Shown: piece after piece, positions 7,354-15,680 of the stretch
Position numbering within the stretch: position 1 is the first letter of the stretch
Layout of the letters: each line of letters opens with the position of its first letter
Source: UBA3855 sp964472035
GTDB taxonomy: Bacteria > Bacillota > Clostridia > Oscillospirales > Ruminococcaceae
Reading direction: 5' to 3'
Assembly: GCA_964472035.1 (NCBI GenBank)
Contig: CAYYIT010000042.1
Coordinates: forward strand, 1 to 22,185
DNA length: 22,185 bases
Notes under the pieces: generated by a model
Told to the model about the DNA's origin: nothing
The model's database searches: none
The model's input: the letters and a program-made list of their open reading frames with translations, nothing else
Made by a program: the position numbers and the translations under genes

Positions 7354-8264
7354 CCCTTTTTTTCATTTTTTTTATTTTCCAGCGATTTTTCTGTTACGTC
7401 CATCAGATCGATCACAGAATCGGCATTTCTGCGGCGCGCGAGGTTCTCCTCCTTGCGCTGTCTGCCAAGCCGGATCAGTTCATGGACGGCTTCGGCATCG
7501 TCGGATGCGAGGGCGTTCCGGTAATCCGTCAGGTTCCCGATGAGCGTGTCCAGCTCACAGAGAAGGCTGCTTCGGTTCTGCATGAAGAGCATCGTCCACA
7601 TTTCCTCATTCATGGTCGCGATGCGCGTCATATCATGGAAGCTGCCGCCGGAGAAGCCGCTCTCCAGTTCCAGCACGGGGCTCTTCACATACGAACTTGA
7701 CACCACATGCGCCAGCTGCGAGGTGTACGCGATCATGCGGTCATGCACCTCGGGCGTCGTCAGGACAAACCGTCGGAAGCCGATCTGATGCGCGACGTTC
7801 TTCACCTGCGCGATCACATGCTTGGGCGTGAAGGGCATCGGCGTCATGATGAAATTTGCGCCCTGGAACAGATCTTCGTCAGAGACCTCATAGCCGGAGC
7901 GTTCCTTGCCGGCCATCGGGTGCGTACTGAGATAATGAACGCCATGCTCCATGCAGAGCTTTCCCAGCTCCTCGGGAAGATCCGTCTTGACACCGCTGAC
8001 ATCGATCACGACCGTACCCTCGGACATCGTCGAGACATGGGACCTCACCCAGGTCCGGATGGTTTCCGGATAGAGTGCTACGATGATCATATCCATGCTG
8101 CCGCAGTCATCCGTAACGACACCGTCGATCACATTCTGCTGCAACGCTTTGTGCAGGACTTCTTCTCTTGCGTCACATCCATACACGCGATGCTCCGTAT
8201 AAGTATGCAGCGCCTTACAGATGGAACCGCCGATCAGGCCGAGGCCTGCGACAAGAATTTTCAT
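7350..8264 (-). CDS. tyrA: Prephenate dehydrogenase (tyrosine biosynthesis)
   Basis: A 304-residue NAD(P)-dependent enzyme converting prephenate to 4-hydroxyphenylpyruvate. The Rossmann motif GLGLIGGS lies at 7-14, right at the N-terminus, and the family motif HPMAGKERSG begins at His115. After the helical dimerisation region the protein ends in a lysine-rich tail. No ACT domain or chorismate mutase domain is fused, so any feedback control by tyrosine must act in another way. The start ATG follows AAGGAGG at ideal spacing. It is the last of six genes in the operon and lies 24 bases after the large membrane protein. No terminator separates it from rplJ. Arogenate dehydrogenase activity is possible, since specificity cannot be read from sequence by eye. 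Confidence 0.93.
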   Translation of the reverse strand: MKILVAGLGLIGGSICKALHTYTEHRVYGCDAREEVLHKALQQNVIDGVVTDDCGSMDMIIVALYPETIRTWVRSHVSTMSEGTVVIDVSGVKTDLPEELGKLCMEHGVHYLSTHPMAGKERSGYEVSDEDLFQGANFIMTPMPFTPKHVIAQVKNVAHQIGFRRFVLTTPEVHDRMIAYTSQLAHVVSSSYVKSPVLELESGFSGGSFHDMTRIATMNEEMWTMLFMQNRSSLLCELDTLIGNLTDYRNALASDDAEAVHELIRLGRQRKEENLARRRNADSVIDLMDVTEKSLENKKNEKKG

Positions 8265-8288
8265 ATTGTGCCTCCTTGCAACATAGAG

Positions 8289-10754
8289 TTACATGCCTTC
8301 CGATTCATCGGAAATATTCACAACGCCGGTAATGCGGTATTCATCATCGACCAGCGTCATCGTGATCTCCATGGTCTTGGTGCCGATACCGCTGAAATTA
8401 CCGGAATTCTGCTGCCACTTGGCCGTCTCGCCGCGATAGATCGCTGTTACAGTAAACACATCGCCGTTTCGTGTGACCTCCTGTACCTCGGGGGAATACG
8501 AAAAGATCATAGGAGATGCCGGTACATTGTAGCAGCCGGATGCTGTATCATAATAAAAGGTCTCGCCCGCTGCGTGCAGTGTGGTATCCGTCAGTGCGAT
8601 CTCCGGTCCAAACATCGCAGCTGCGTGTTTTTTTACCTGTTCCGCAGGAATCGAATAGACATCGAAGCTGCATGGGTAGCCGGACAGATCCTCATACATC
8701 AGCAGATCGATCATCGCCGCGGACAGTGCTGCTTCGTTCTGCAGCTCTGCTGCGGATGCAAACGGCGGCAGATCCACGACCGCAATGGGATAGATCCGCT
8801 CTTCCAGCTCGCTCTTGAGCGAAGAGCTGGAGGCAAACCGCTGCACAAGCTCCTTTCCCTTTGCAACGCAGGCAGCAACGCCCACGCAGGCAAGGGCAGT
8901 ACAGAGTATGCCAACAATGAAGTATGCATAGCGCTTCCAGAACTGGGGTCTGCCAAGTGCCACATCGATCTCGCTCTGCTCAGGGATCGGCTCCGCCTTG
9001 ATCTCCGCAAGCTCCTGTGCGCTCTCATCAAGTGCCGCATGGATCGCCGCGATGAAGGCGTTTTTCTTCTTCTCGCGATCGGTCTCACCGGGAAGGGTAA
9101 TGTCAATGGAAGGCGATGCCGTCTCCTGAGAAGGTGCAGGCTCTTCCGTCGCAGCTTCTTCCGGAACGGGATCCGGTGCTGTCTCCGGCTCATCCTCCTC
9201 TGTTTCCTCCGGAACAGAAGGCACCGGTTCCGGCTCGTCCTGCGGTTCAGGAATCGGTTCGGGGATGGGTTCTTCGGACGGGAGGATTTCCTCCGGAGCC
9301 TCTGCTGCCTCGGGTTCTTCTAAGATTTCAGAAATTTCTTCATCAGGAATTTCAGTTACTTCGGCCGTTTCTTCCTCGATCTCAGCTGTTGCCGTCGGCG
9401 GCGTCAGTTTTTTTTTGCGTGAAAAGAGACCGAACACACCCTTTTTTGCGGGTTCCTCAGGCTCTGGCAGATGCAGATGGCGAAGCACGGGCGCAGCCTC
9501 CTCGGGCTGCTCCTCCTCAACTGCCTCATACTCCGTATCCTCCGATGTATCTGCAACCGGTTCTTCCGCAGGTTCCTCCGCTTCGTCGAGAGCATCGGTC
9601 TGTGCGGATTCCGCATCGGCAGGTTCTTCGGACGGAACGGTTTCCTCCTCTGTTACCTGCTCCGGTTCCGCCTCGGGTTCTTCCGTTTTCTTGCGGCGGA
9701 AGAATCCAAAGCCTCGGGATTTCGGCTTTTCTTCAACGGTCTCCTCTGCCGGTGTTTCTTCCGTCGCTTCTTCGGAAGTCTCCAGTTCCCCGGACTCCGC
9801 AAGCTCCTCGGGGGACGGCAGTGCGGAAAGCTCCTCATGCATCTGCCGGATGCTCTCGCGGATCATATCAGCGCGTTCCTGGAGGGTGAGTTCTTCCTCA
9901 TCCGGCTCCTCCTCGGCAGGCGTTTCGACTGCCGGAGCGGGGGCAGGTTCGGGAATCTCCTCCGGAACCGGCTGCGGCTCCGGTGTTTCCTCCGGAAGAT
10001 CTTCAGCGGCTGGCTGCTCCTCCTGGAGCTGGCGCATCCTCTGCTTGATCAGATTTGCCTTTTCATGAACGGAAAGCTTCGGCGCTGCCGGTGCCTTGGC
10101 AGCCGGAACGGGCTGTGGCTCCGGTACAGCGACCGGCTCCGGAACAGCCTGCACTGCAGGTTCTTCCGTCTGCTGCGCAAGCTTCCTGCGTCGGATCTCA
10201 TCGGCAATGCTGGTGTCGCGCGGAATATCCGGCGGCAGCTCATCGGGAATGACGATATGGGGGATCTTCCGCTTCGGCGGTTCCGCCGGCGCAGGGATAT
10301 CCTGATGCACGGGCGGTGCCGTCTGCACCTCGGGGCGCTTCTTCTTTCTGCGTTTTTTCTTCGGCGGTTCCGGCTTGGGCTTGGGCGGAATGATCTGGTT
10401 GGGTTTCTTGTCGCTGTCGATTTTCGGAAGGGAGGTCTCATCCAGTCTGTCACGCATCCGGACAGCGGTATCCTGCGACGGTTCCTCCGAAAAATGGCTG
10501 ACCGGCGGCGGTACCACCACGGGTGCATGCTGGGGCTTGGGGTACTCCTTTTTAGGAGGCTGCACGGCGCGTCTGCGGTCCGATTCCTGCTCCACGCTCC
10601 GCATGATCTCCTCAACACGGCGCAGGGATTCCTCACTGGCAGCCGAGCGTTTTACCGCTGCCGGCTTGTTCGCCTGCTGCACGGGCTGGGAAGGACGCGT
10701 CTGGGAAGGCGGTGCAAGAAGGCCGTTCAGAAGCTGATCGATATCGTGATTCAT
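8289..10754 (-). CDS. Large Pro/Glu-rich single-pass membrane protein, function unknown
   Basis: An 821-residue protein I do not recognise. Residues 1-600 are mostly disordered, rich in Pro and Glu, with a strongly basic patch at 132-140. Short helical motifs are repeated: SVHEKANLIKQRMRQLQEE (228-246) and LTLQERADMIRESIRQMHEE (289-308). Two copies of a G-x-F-G-x-F-x-R-K-K-like motif lie near 348-356 and 439-449. One membrane segment spans about 610-632. About 190 residues follow, probably outside the cell, with mixed beta character, ending in a domain that resembles small NTF2-like or lipoprotein domains. Arg/Lys before the membrane segment favours an inside N-terminus. The frame is open 13 codons further upstream into proA, but the ATG at 10754 follows GGGGAGG, so I use it. 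It lies 13 bases after proA and 24 before tyrA. Confidence 0.85.
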   Translation of the reverse strand: MNHDIDQLLNGLLAPPSQTRPSQPVQQANKPAAVKRSAASEESLRRVEEIMRSVEQESDRRRAVQPPKKEYPKPQHAPVVVPPPVSHFSEEPSQDTAVRMRDRLDETSLPKIDSDKKPNQIIPPKPKPEPPKKKRRKKKRPEVQTAPPVHQDIPAPAEPPKRKIPHIVIPDELPPDIPRDTSIADEIRRRKLAQQTEEPAVQAVPEPVAVPEPQPVPAAKAPAAPKLSVHEKANLIKQRMRQLQEEQPAAEDLPEETPEPQPVPEEIPEPAPAPAVETPAEEEPDEEELTLQERADMIRESIRQMHEELSALPSPEELAESGELETSEEATEETPAEETVEEKPKSRGFGFFRRKKTEEPEAEPEQVTEEETVPSEEPADAESAQTDALDEAEEPAEEPVADTSEDTEYEAVEEEQPEEAAPVLRHLHLPEPEEPAKKGVFGLFSRKKKLTPPTATAEIEEETAEVTEIPDEEISEILEEPEAAEAPEEILPSEEPIPEPIPEPQDEPEPVPSVPEETEEDEPETAPDPVPEEAATEEPAPSQETASPSIDITLPGETDREKKKNAFIAAIHAALDESAQELAEIKAEPIPEQSEIDVALGRPQFWKRYAYFIVGILCTALACVGVAACVAKGKELVQRFASSSSLKSELEERIYPIAVVDLPPFASAAELQNEAALSAAMIDLLMYEDLSGYPCSFDVYSIPAEQVKKHAAAMFGPEIALTDTTLHAAGETFYYDTASGCYNVPASPMIFSYSPEVQEVTRNGDVFTVTAIYRGETAKWQQNSGNFSGIGTKTMEITMTLVDDEYRITGVVNISDESEGM

Positions 10755-10767
10755 GCTACCTCCCCGA

Positions 10768-12018
10768 TCAGCGGATCTGGCCGCTGCCGACAATGCGGTA
10801 CTGAATGGTGGTCAGTGCCTGCAGACCCATCGGGCCTCTTGCATGGAGCTTCTGGGTGGAGATGCCGATCTCCGCACCGAAGCCGAATTCCTCACCATCG
10901 GTGAATCTGGTGGAGGCATTGACGTAGACCGCAGCGGAATCCACGCTGTTCTGGAACAGCTCCGCATTCTCCATCGATTCAGTCACGATGCACTCGGAAT
11001 GACGGGTGCTGTATCTGAGAATATGGGTGATCGCTTCATCGATGGTATCCACCACGCGAATGGCGATCTTATAATCAAGGTATTCTGTCGCATAGTCCTC
11101 CTCAGCCGCAGGAACAACGCAGTCGCCGAGGATCTGCTGTGTCACTTCGCAGCCGTGGATCTCGACATTGCTCTTGTCGAACGCCTTCTTCACTTCCGGC
11201 AGGAACTGTGCTGCGATGTCCTTATGTACCAGCAGGGTCTCGATCGCATTGCAGACGGAGGGACGCTGTGTCTTGGCGTTGTTTGCGATTTCCACCGCCA
11301 TATCGATCTTTGCGGAAGCATCCACATAGACATGGCAGTTGCCGGCACCGGTTTCAATGACCGGAACGGTCGCCTGCTTGACAACAGCCTGAATGAGTCC
11401 TGCGCCGCCTCTGGGAATGAGGACATCGAGGTAGCCGTTGAGGCGCATCATCTCCGCAGCGGTCTCGCGATCGGTCTTTTCCACGAGCTGTACAAGGTCG
11501 CCGGGCAGGCCTACGCTTTCAAGTGCTTCGCGCATTACGGCAACGAGACAGGTGTTGGAATGGATCGCTTCCTTGCCGCCGCGAAGGATCACGGCGTTGC
11601 CTGCCTTCAGGCAGAGCACAGCGGCATCGACCGTCACATTCGGACGGGACTCGAAGATGATACCAATGACGCCGAGCGGTACACGCACCTGACGGATGCG
11701 CAGACCATTGGGACGGATCCAGCCGCGGTCCTCTGTTCCGATCGGATCCTCGAGGGAGATCAGCTTGCACACGGCATTTGCCATTGCCTGAATGCGGCTC
11801 TCATCAAGGCGCAGACGATCCTGCATGGCTGCGGACATATTGTTCTGCACAGCAGCTTCCAGATCCTTTGCATTTTCTGCGATAATGCGGCCCATATTAG
11901 CAAGAAGCGCTTCAGAAATTGCTGTGAGCGCCTGATTTTTCAGAACGGTGCCTGCCTTTGCAGCAGCAGGGCTTGCTGCCTTTGCGCGTGCACCGAGTGT
12001 TTCCATATAATTACCCAT
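10768..12018 (-). CDS. proA: Gamma-glutamyl phosphate reductase (proline biosynthesis)
   Basis: A 416-residue NADPH-dependent enzyme that reduces glutamyl 5-phosphate to glutamate semialdehyde, the second step to proline. Visible: the aldehyde dehydrogenase-fold core with GVIGIIFESRPNVT, the cofactor region LKAGNAVILRGGKEA, and the catalytic Cys256 in the family motif QRPSVCNA. The C-terminal half has FGFGAEIGISTQKLHARGPMG in pieces, typical of ProA. Length is normal. The frame opens two codons earlier at a TTG that touches the ribosome site; the ATG at 12018 is eight bases from GGAGG, so I use it. proB lies just upstream with a 15-base gap, giving the classical proBA pair. Confidence 0.97.
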   Translation of the reverse strand: MGNYMETLGARAKAASPAAAKAGTVLKNQALTAISEALLANMGRIIAENAKDLEAAVQNNMSAAMQDRLRLDESRIQAMANAVCKLISLEDPIGTEDRGWIRPNGLRIRQVRVPLGVIGIIFESRPNVTVDAAVLCLKAGNAVILRGGKEAIHSNTCLVAVMREALESVGLPGDLVQLVEKTDRETAAEMMRLNGYLDVLIPRGGAGLIQAVVKQATVPVIETGAGNCHVYVDASAKIDMAVEIANNAKTQRPSVCNAIETLLVHKDIAAQFLPEVKKAFDKSNVEIHGCEVTQQILGDCVVPAAEEDYATEYLDYKIAIRVVDTIDEAITHILRYSTRHSECIVTESMENAELFQNSVDSAAVYVNASTRFTDGEEFGFGAEIGISTQKLHARGPMGLQALTTIQYRIVGSGQIR

Positions 12019-12033
12019 AACCAATTCCTCCTG

Positions 12034-12831
12034 TTACTTGCTGATTGCCGGGAACAGCGTACCCATCTGCTCACCGTCGAAGAGACGGTACAGATCCTCG
12101 GGATTCTTGCCGTTCATGATGATCATATCCACACCTGCGGCGGTTGCGATCTTTGCCGCATTGATCTTGGTTGCCATGCCGCCGGAGCCAAGGCTGCTGC
12201 CTGCGCCGCCGGCGATCTCTTCAATATGCTGATCGATGCACGCCACCACGGGAATGATCTGTGCATTCTCATTGCGGTGGGGATCCTCGGAGTAGAGGCC
12301 ATCGATATCGGAGAGGATGATGAGCAGCTCCGCGCCTGCGATGGAGGCTACCACCGCGGACAGGGAGTCGTTTTCACCGATCTCGAGTTCCAGCTCATCG
12401 ATGGCAACGGTATCGTTCTCATTCACGATCGGGATCACGCCCATCGCCGCCAGCTCGTCGATCGCATTGCGGACATTGTCCACACGTTCGGGGCTGCTGA
12501 TGATGGTCTTTGTCAGCAGGATCTGCGCCACGGTGACGCTGTATTTCGAGAACATCTCGTCATAGATGTGCATCAGCTCGCACTGGCCGACTGCGGCAGC
12601 TGCCTGCTTGCCGGGTGTGGTCTTCGGGCGTTCCCGGAGGTTGAGCTTTCCGACGCCGAGACCTACAGCACCGGAGGAAACAAGGATCAGCTCATGTCCA
12701 GCGTTCTGAAGGTCTGCCAGCACGCGCACCAGATTGTTCATCCGGCGGATGTTGAGCTTTCCTGTTTTATGGGCAAGCGTGGAGGTTCCAAGCTTGATGA
12801 CGATTCTCTTTTTCTCTTTCAGATTGATCAT
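12034..12831 (-). CDS. proB: Glutamate 5-kinase (proline biosynthesis), without PUA domain
   Basis: A 265-residue amino-acid kinase that phosphorylates glutamate, the first and usually feedback-inhibited step of proline synthesis. Motifs in order: VIKLGTSTL near the N-terminus, VSSGAVGLG around 51-59, VNENDTVA around 136-143 and LSDIDGLYSEDP around 173-184. The protein stops where the kinase domain stops. The C-terminal PUA domain of longer ProB proteins is absent; short forms of this length are well known in Firmicutes. The ribosome site is modest (AGGATAGGA). It is transcribed just ahead of proA. Confidence 0.96.
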   Translation of the reverse strand: MINLKEKKRIVIKLGTSTLAHKTGKLNIRRMNNLVRVLADLQNAGHELILVSSGAVGLGVGKLNLRERPKTTPGKQAAAAVGQCELMHIYDEMFSKYSVTVAQILLTKTIISSPERVDNVRNAIDELAAMGVIPIVNENDTVAIDELELEIGENDSLSAVVASIAGAELLIILSDIDGLYSEDPHRNENAQIIPVVACIDQHIEEIAGGAGSSLGSGGMATKINAAKIATAAGVDMIIMNGKNPEDLYRLFDGEQMGTLFPAISK

Positions 12832-12858
12832 AACATCCTATCCTCTCGGCACAAAGCC

Positions 12859-13806
12859 TTAATTTACTTGATTTTTTGGTGTTCCGTTCAGGAACGCTTC
12901 GAGATTCTCGGCAACGATCCTGACAAGGCGCTGTCTGGTCTCCAGCGGAGACCACGCGATATGCGGCGTGATGATGCAGTTCTTTGCATTCTTCAGCGGC
13001 GTATCCGGCGACATCGGCTCTGTGTTCAGGACGTCGAGTCCTGCGCCGGCAAGACTGCCGGAATTGAGTGCATCCGCAAGATCCTGCTCCTGCACGATGC
13101 CGCCTCTCGCGGTGTTGATCAGGTAGGCATCCGGCTTCATCCAGGCAAGCGTTTCTCTGCGGATGAGGTGCGCCGTCTGCTCGGTCAGCGGACAATGCAC
13201 GGACAATACATCCGCCATGCGGAAGGCCTCCTCCATGGAAACCACGGGGAACGGGCAGTCCTGCGGTGTGCTGCGCGTGGAAATGATCACCTTCATGCCG
13301 AAGGCATCCGCTACCTTTGCAACGCTCCTGCCGATGCTGCCGTAGCCGATCACGGCAAAGGTCTTACCGTACAGCTCATGCACGGGATGGGGAAAATACG
13401 AGAAGGTCGTGCTTCTCTCCCACTCGCCGTTCTTCACGGAGGCATCGTACTTCGTAAGGTTCGACGCAAGCGCGAGCAGCAGTGCAAAGGTATGCTGTAC
13501 GACCGCCTGGGTGGAATATTCGCCGGCATTGCAGACAACGATGCCGCGTTCCGTTGCGGCAGGCAGATCGATGTTGTTGTAGCCCGTGGCAAAGAGCCCG
13601 ATATAACGCAGATTCGGGCATTTTGCAATAACCTCTGCGGTAATGGGCGTTTTATTGCAGAGAACGATCTCTGCATCGCCGATCTTCTCCGCTGCTTCCT
13701 CCGGCAGAGTGGGGCCGCAGCAGATGACCTCGCCGTACTTGGAAAAGACGGAAAAGCCTACATCATCGGCGGAAACGGTATCCCAGTCGGGGATGATGAT
13801 CTTCAT
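12859..13806 (-). CDS. D-isomer-specific 2-hydroxyacid dehydrogenase
   Basis: A 315-residue NAD-dependent oxidoreductase interconverting a 2-hydroxyacid and a 2-ketoacid. The Rossmann motif GYGSIG lies at 154-159. The catalytic triad of the family is complete: Arg234 in NTARGG, Glu263 in LNTEPM and His282 in ITPHIAWSP. The whole sequence resembles glycerate dehydrogenase/hydroxypyruvate reductase proteins of Clostridia more than lactate or phosphoglycerate dehydrogenases, and there is no C-terminal ACT domain. It overlaps the preceding gene by four bases (ATGA) and precedes proB by 27 bases. Its link to proline or tyrosine synthesis is unclear; reduction of hydroxypyruvate or another ketoacid is the likely reaction. 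Confidence 0.9.
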   Translation of the reverse strand: MKIIIPDWDTVSADDVGFSVFSKYGEVICCGPTLPEEAAEKIGDAEIVLCNKTPITAEVIAKCPNLRYIGLFATGYNNIDLPAATERGIVVCNAGEYSTQAVVQHTFALLLALASNLTKYDASVKNGEWERSTTFSYFPHPVHELYGKTFAVIGYGSIGRSVAKVADAFGMKVIISTRSTPQDCPFPVVSMEEAFRMADVLSVHCPLTEQTAHLIRRETLAWMKPDAYLINTARGGIVQEQDLADALNSGSLAGAGLDVLNTEPMSPDTPLKNAKNCIITPHIAWSPLETRQRLVRIVAENLEAFLNGTPKNQVN

Positions 13807-14186
13807 TCTGCGTTCTCCTCCTGTGCAGAATCGGAAGCGGTTTCCTCTGCTTCCGCATCAGCAGATGCTTCAGGCGCAGCGGATGCTTCCGCAGATTCCT
13901 CGGAAGCTGCCTCTTCTGCATCGGTTTCTGTTTCAGGATCACGATCCACGGTCTTTGCAAGGATCAGTGCGCCGATCAGCGCGAGCGCGTCCACAACGCC
14001 CACCGCATAGAACAGGGACATATTGTCCTCCGCAAGATACGGCAGCAGAGTCAGCGGGATCGCAACCGCAAGCACCAGATGGTATTTCTTCCGATAACGG
14101 AGAAACTGCAGTCCGAACACCAGCAGCGCAGCCAGCGCGAATACAATGTGAATCCCGAGCTTGATCGGGAACAGTGAATTTTCCAT
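13803..14186 (-). CDS. Small membrane protein with acidic Ala/Glu tail, function unknown
   Basis: A 127-residue protein I do not recognise. The first 80 residues hold three hydrophobic segments (about 9-28, 36-52 and 57-77) with a basic RYRKKYH loop between the first two. The last 45 residues are a low-complexity Ala/Glu/Ser tail with no hydrophobic residue of note, probably disordered. It is the first gene of the proBA-tyrA operon, preceded by GAGGAG at eight bases, and overlaps the dehydrogenase gene by four bases. The acidic tail recalls the Glu-rich part of the 821-residue protein later in the operon, though no shared motif is seen. Confidence 0.8.
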   Translation of the reverse strand: MENSLFPIKLGIHIVFALAALLVFGLQFLRYRKKYHLVLAVAIPLTLLPYLAEDNMSLFYAVGVVDALALIGALILAKTVDRDPETETDAEEAASEESAEASAAPEASADAEAEETASDSAQEENAE

Positions 14187-14210
14187 ATTTCTAACTCCTC
14201 TTTTTTCGAA

Positions 14211-14225
14211 TGTGATGGTGTCACA
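14211..14225. promoter_or_regulatory. Inverted repeat TGTGA-N5-TCACA in the 5' region of the proBA-tyrA operon
   Basis: A perfect 5-bp inverted repeat around five bases lies between the expected transcription start (near 14236) and the ribosome site. It may be an operator for a dimeric regulator or a small RNA hairpin. It resembles CRP or Rex sites but is one base shorter between the arms than either consensus. Confidence 0.35.
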
Positions 14226-14242
14226 AAAAACACTTAATGTAT

Positions 14243-14271
14243 ATTATACCATATTCTGTCTTCAAATGCAA
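14243..14271 (-). promoter_or_regulatory. Sigma-A promoter of the six-gene proBA-tyrA operon
   Basis: TTGCAT (14266-14271) and a perfect TATAAT (14243-14248) are 17 bases apart on the minus strand. The -10 box is about 57 bases upstream of the first start codon. Genes down to 7350 follow with gaps of at most 27 bases, so one transcript is expected. Confidence 0.85.
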
Positions 14272-14313
14272 GTGGGCGTCCTAAAGTTTTCACGGAATTT
14301 CATAAAATCCCCA

Positions 14314-14350
14314 CAAAAAAACTTCCTGCCGCTTCAATGGCAGGAAGTTT
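14314..14350 (-). terminator. Intrinsic terminator of the ABC/MoxR/DUF58 operon
   Basis: ACTTCCTGCC (14321-14330) pairs perfectly with GGCAGGAAGT (14339-14348) around an 8-base loop. On the minus strand it is followed by seven T residues. It lies about 10 bases past the stop codon of the last gene. Confidence 0.93.
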
Positions 14351-14360
14351 GGAATATGTA

Positions 14361-15680
14361 TCAGATGCGGCGGATCTGCCGTGCCGTCTGCGCGAGCAGC
14401 TCCCGAAGTGCCTGCATGGCCTCCGCATCGGGCTTCTGGCAGGCATAGCGCACAAGGTAATAGCTTCCTGTCACCGTCTCACAGAGCGCAGCATCATCGA
14501 GCTGCATGGCCTTCTGCAGGACCTCCTCCGGCGTATCCGTCAGCGCCACCTCCACCCTGCGCAGAAGCAGTGAGGAGAGCCAGAGTCCATAGCCGCAGCG
14601 GAACGCCTCCACAGGATCCGAGAGCTTCCGGAAACGGCGGTACTGTTTGTTCCATCGGGAACGGGTATCGGGTCGGCGGACTTCCGCCTCCTGTCGGTGT
14701 GCGATGGATTCAACATAATCGGCATATTCACAGTTCTGTGCGGTATCCGTCATCGTCTCCGTGCCCTGCAGCAGATGCCGGAACATCGCCAGTGCGTTCT
14801 GAAAGAACGAGCGAATACGGTCCGCGATCCTGTGCCGCATCCGGAACAGGAGGATACCTGCTCCGGCAAGCAGGAGCATGGTCATGAGCAGCATTACGAT
14901 ATCACCGCCGGCACCTGCCTCCTGCGTGACCGCGGAGGTCTCCTGTGTTGTATCGACGGGCGTTTCGCTTTCCTGTCCGGTGATGGTACCGAGCCACTGC
15001 AGGATCCGGAACGCTGCCTTTCCGAGCAGAACGCCTGCCATCTTCACGAGTGCTGCGACATAGCGCACCGTACAGATGGCCAGCAGTCCCAGTGCGGCAA
15101 GGAGCGCATACAGCACGGCGTTGTGCCGTCTTGCGCTTTTATGGACGCCGTGGGGCGAAGCTTTGTCGAGAGCAAGACTGCTCCGGACACTGCCGAGCAG
15201 CAGCGTCATCAGCAGGAGCGAGACAAAGCAGCCCTCTGCGTCGTATCCTCTGCGGACGGACAGGTACAGCATCACGAAAAAGTGGATCGTACAAAGCAGG
15301 GTATATGTGCTGATTCCGGAAAGCTGGTGGAGCGTTCCGGCGCGGAGCTTCCATGCAAGGAAGTGCGCAGCGGCGAGCAAAGCACCGCAGATCAGGGAAA
15401 CACGCATCGGAAAGCGCATCATGCAGAGCAGGATGCAGGCACCTCCGGAAAGCAGGGCGGCTGCCGCAGCGGCGGCATCTCCGAGAAGACGTGAACGGCG
15501 TTCCAGACGATGGAACAGAATTCCCTGCAGCATTGCCGCAATGCTCACGGCGGCTGCACCGGCTGTCAGTACAGCCGGCATCCATTCCGGAAGATACAGC
15601 ATCACCGCAGCCAGCAGAAAGATGGGATAACAGCCGATCGCAAGAGCGATCAGCGTCCGGTAATACAAGCCGCTACGCAT
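14361..15680 (-). CDS. Polytopic membrane protein of a MoxR/DUF58 module (DUF4129-like tail)
   Basis: A 439-residue membrane protein. About six hydrophobic segments fall in residues 7-165, then one near 190-215 and one near 262-285. A cytoplasmic C-terminal part of about 150 residues is charged. Its end, with an aromatic stretch YGLWLSSLLLRR and then TDTPEEVLQKA, resembles the DUF4129 region that closes many proteins of MoxR/DUF58 operons. The transglutaminase-like domain usual in this position is absent. The ATG at 15680 is six bases from GGAGG and overlaps the DUF58 stop by eight bases; an upstream ATG in the same frame lies inside the DUF58 gene. Function is unknown; it probably anchors the module in the membrane. 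Confidence 0.82.
   Translation of the reverse strand: MRSGLYYRTLIALAIGCYPIFLLAAVMLYLPEWMPAVLTAGAAAVSIAAMLQGILFHRLERRSRLLGDAAAAAAALLSGGACILLCMMRFPMRVSLICGALLAAAHFLAWKLRAGTLHQLSGISTYTLLCTIHFFVMLYLSVRRGYDAEGCFVSLLLMTLLLGSVRSSLALDKASPHGVHKSARRHNAVLYALLAALGLLAICTVRYVAALVKMAGVLLGKAAFRILQWLGTITGQESETPVDTTQETSAVTQEAGAGGDIVMLLMTMLLLAGAGILLFRMRHRIADRIRSFFQNALAMFRHLLQGTETMTDTAQNCEYADYVESIAHRQEAEVRRPDTRSRWNKQYRRFRKLSDPVEAFRCGYGLWLSSLLLRRVEVALTDTPEEVLQKAMQLDDAALCETVTGSYYLVRYACQKPDAEAMQALRELLAQTARQIRRI

Noticed and set aside
8900..10400. Tandem DNA repeat or CRISPR-like array in the Pro/Glu region
   Set aside because: The repetition comes from Pro and Glu codons with irregular spacing; no constant repeat unit is present.
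7707..10904. Plus-strand open frames opposite tyrA and the Pro/Glu-rich gene
   Set aside because: Their composition is the mirror of the opposite codons (Arg, Leu, Cys or Ser rich) and they overlap each other.
10753..14010. Open frame of 1085 codons on the plus strand
   Set aside because: It lies opposite proA, proB and the hydroxyacid dehydrogenase, which have complete family motifs. The plus-strand product is Cys/His/Arg-rich with no recognisable domain.
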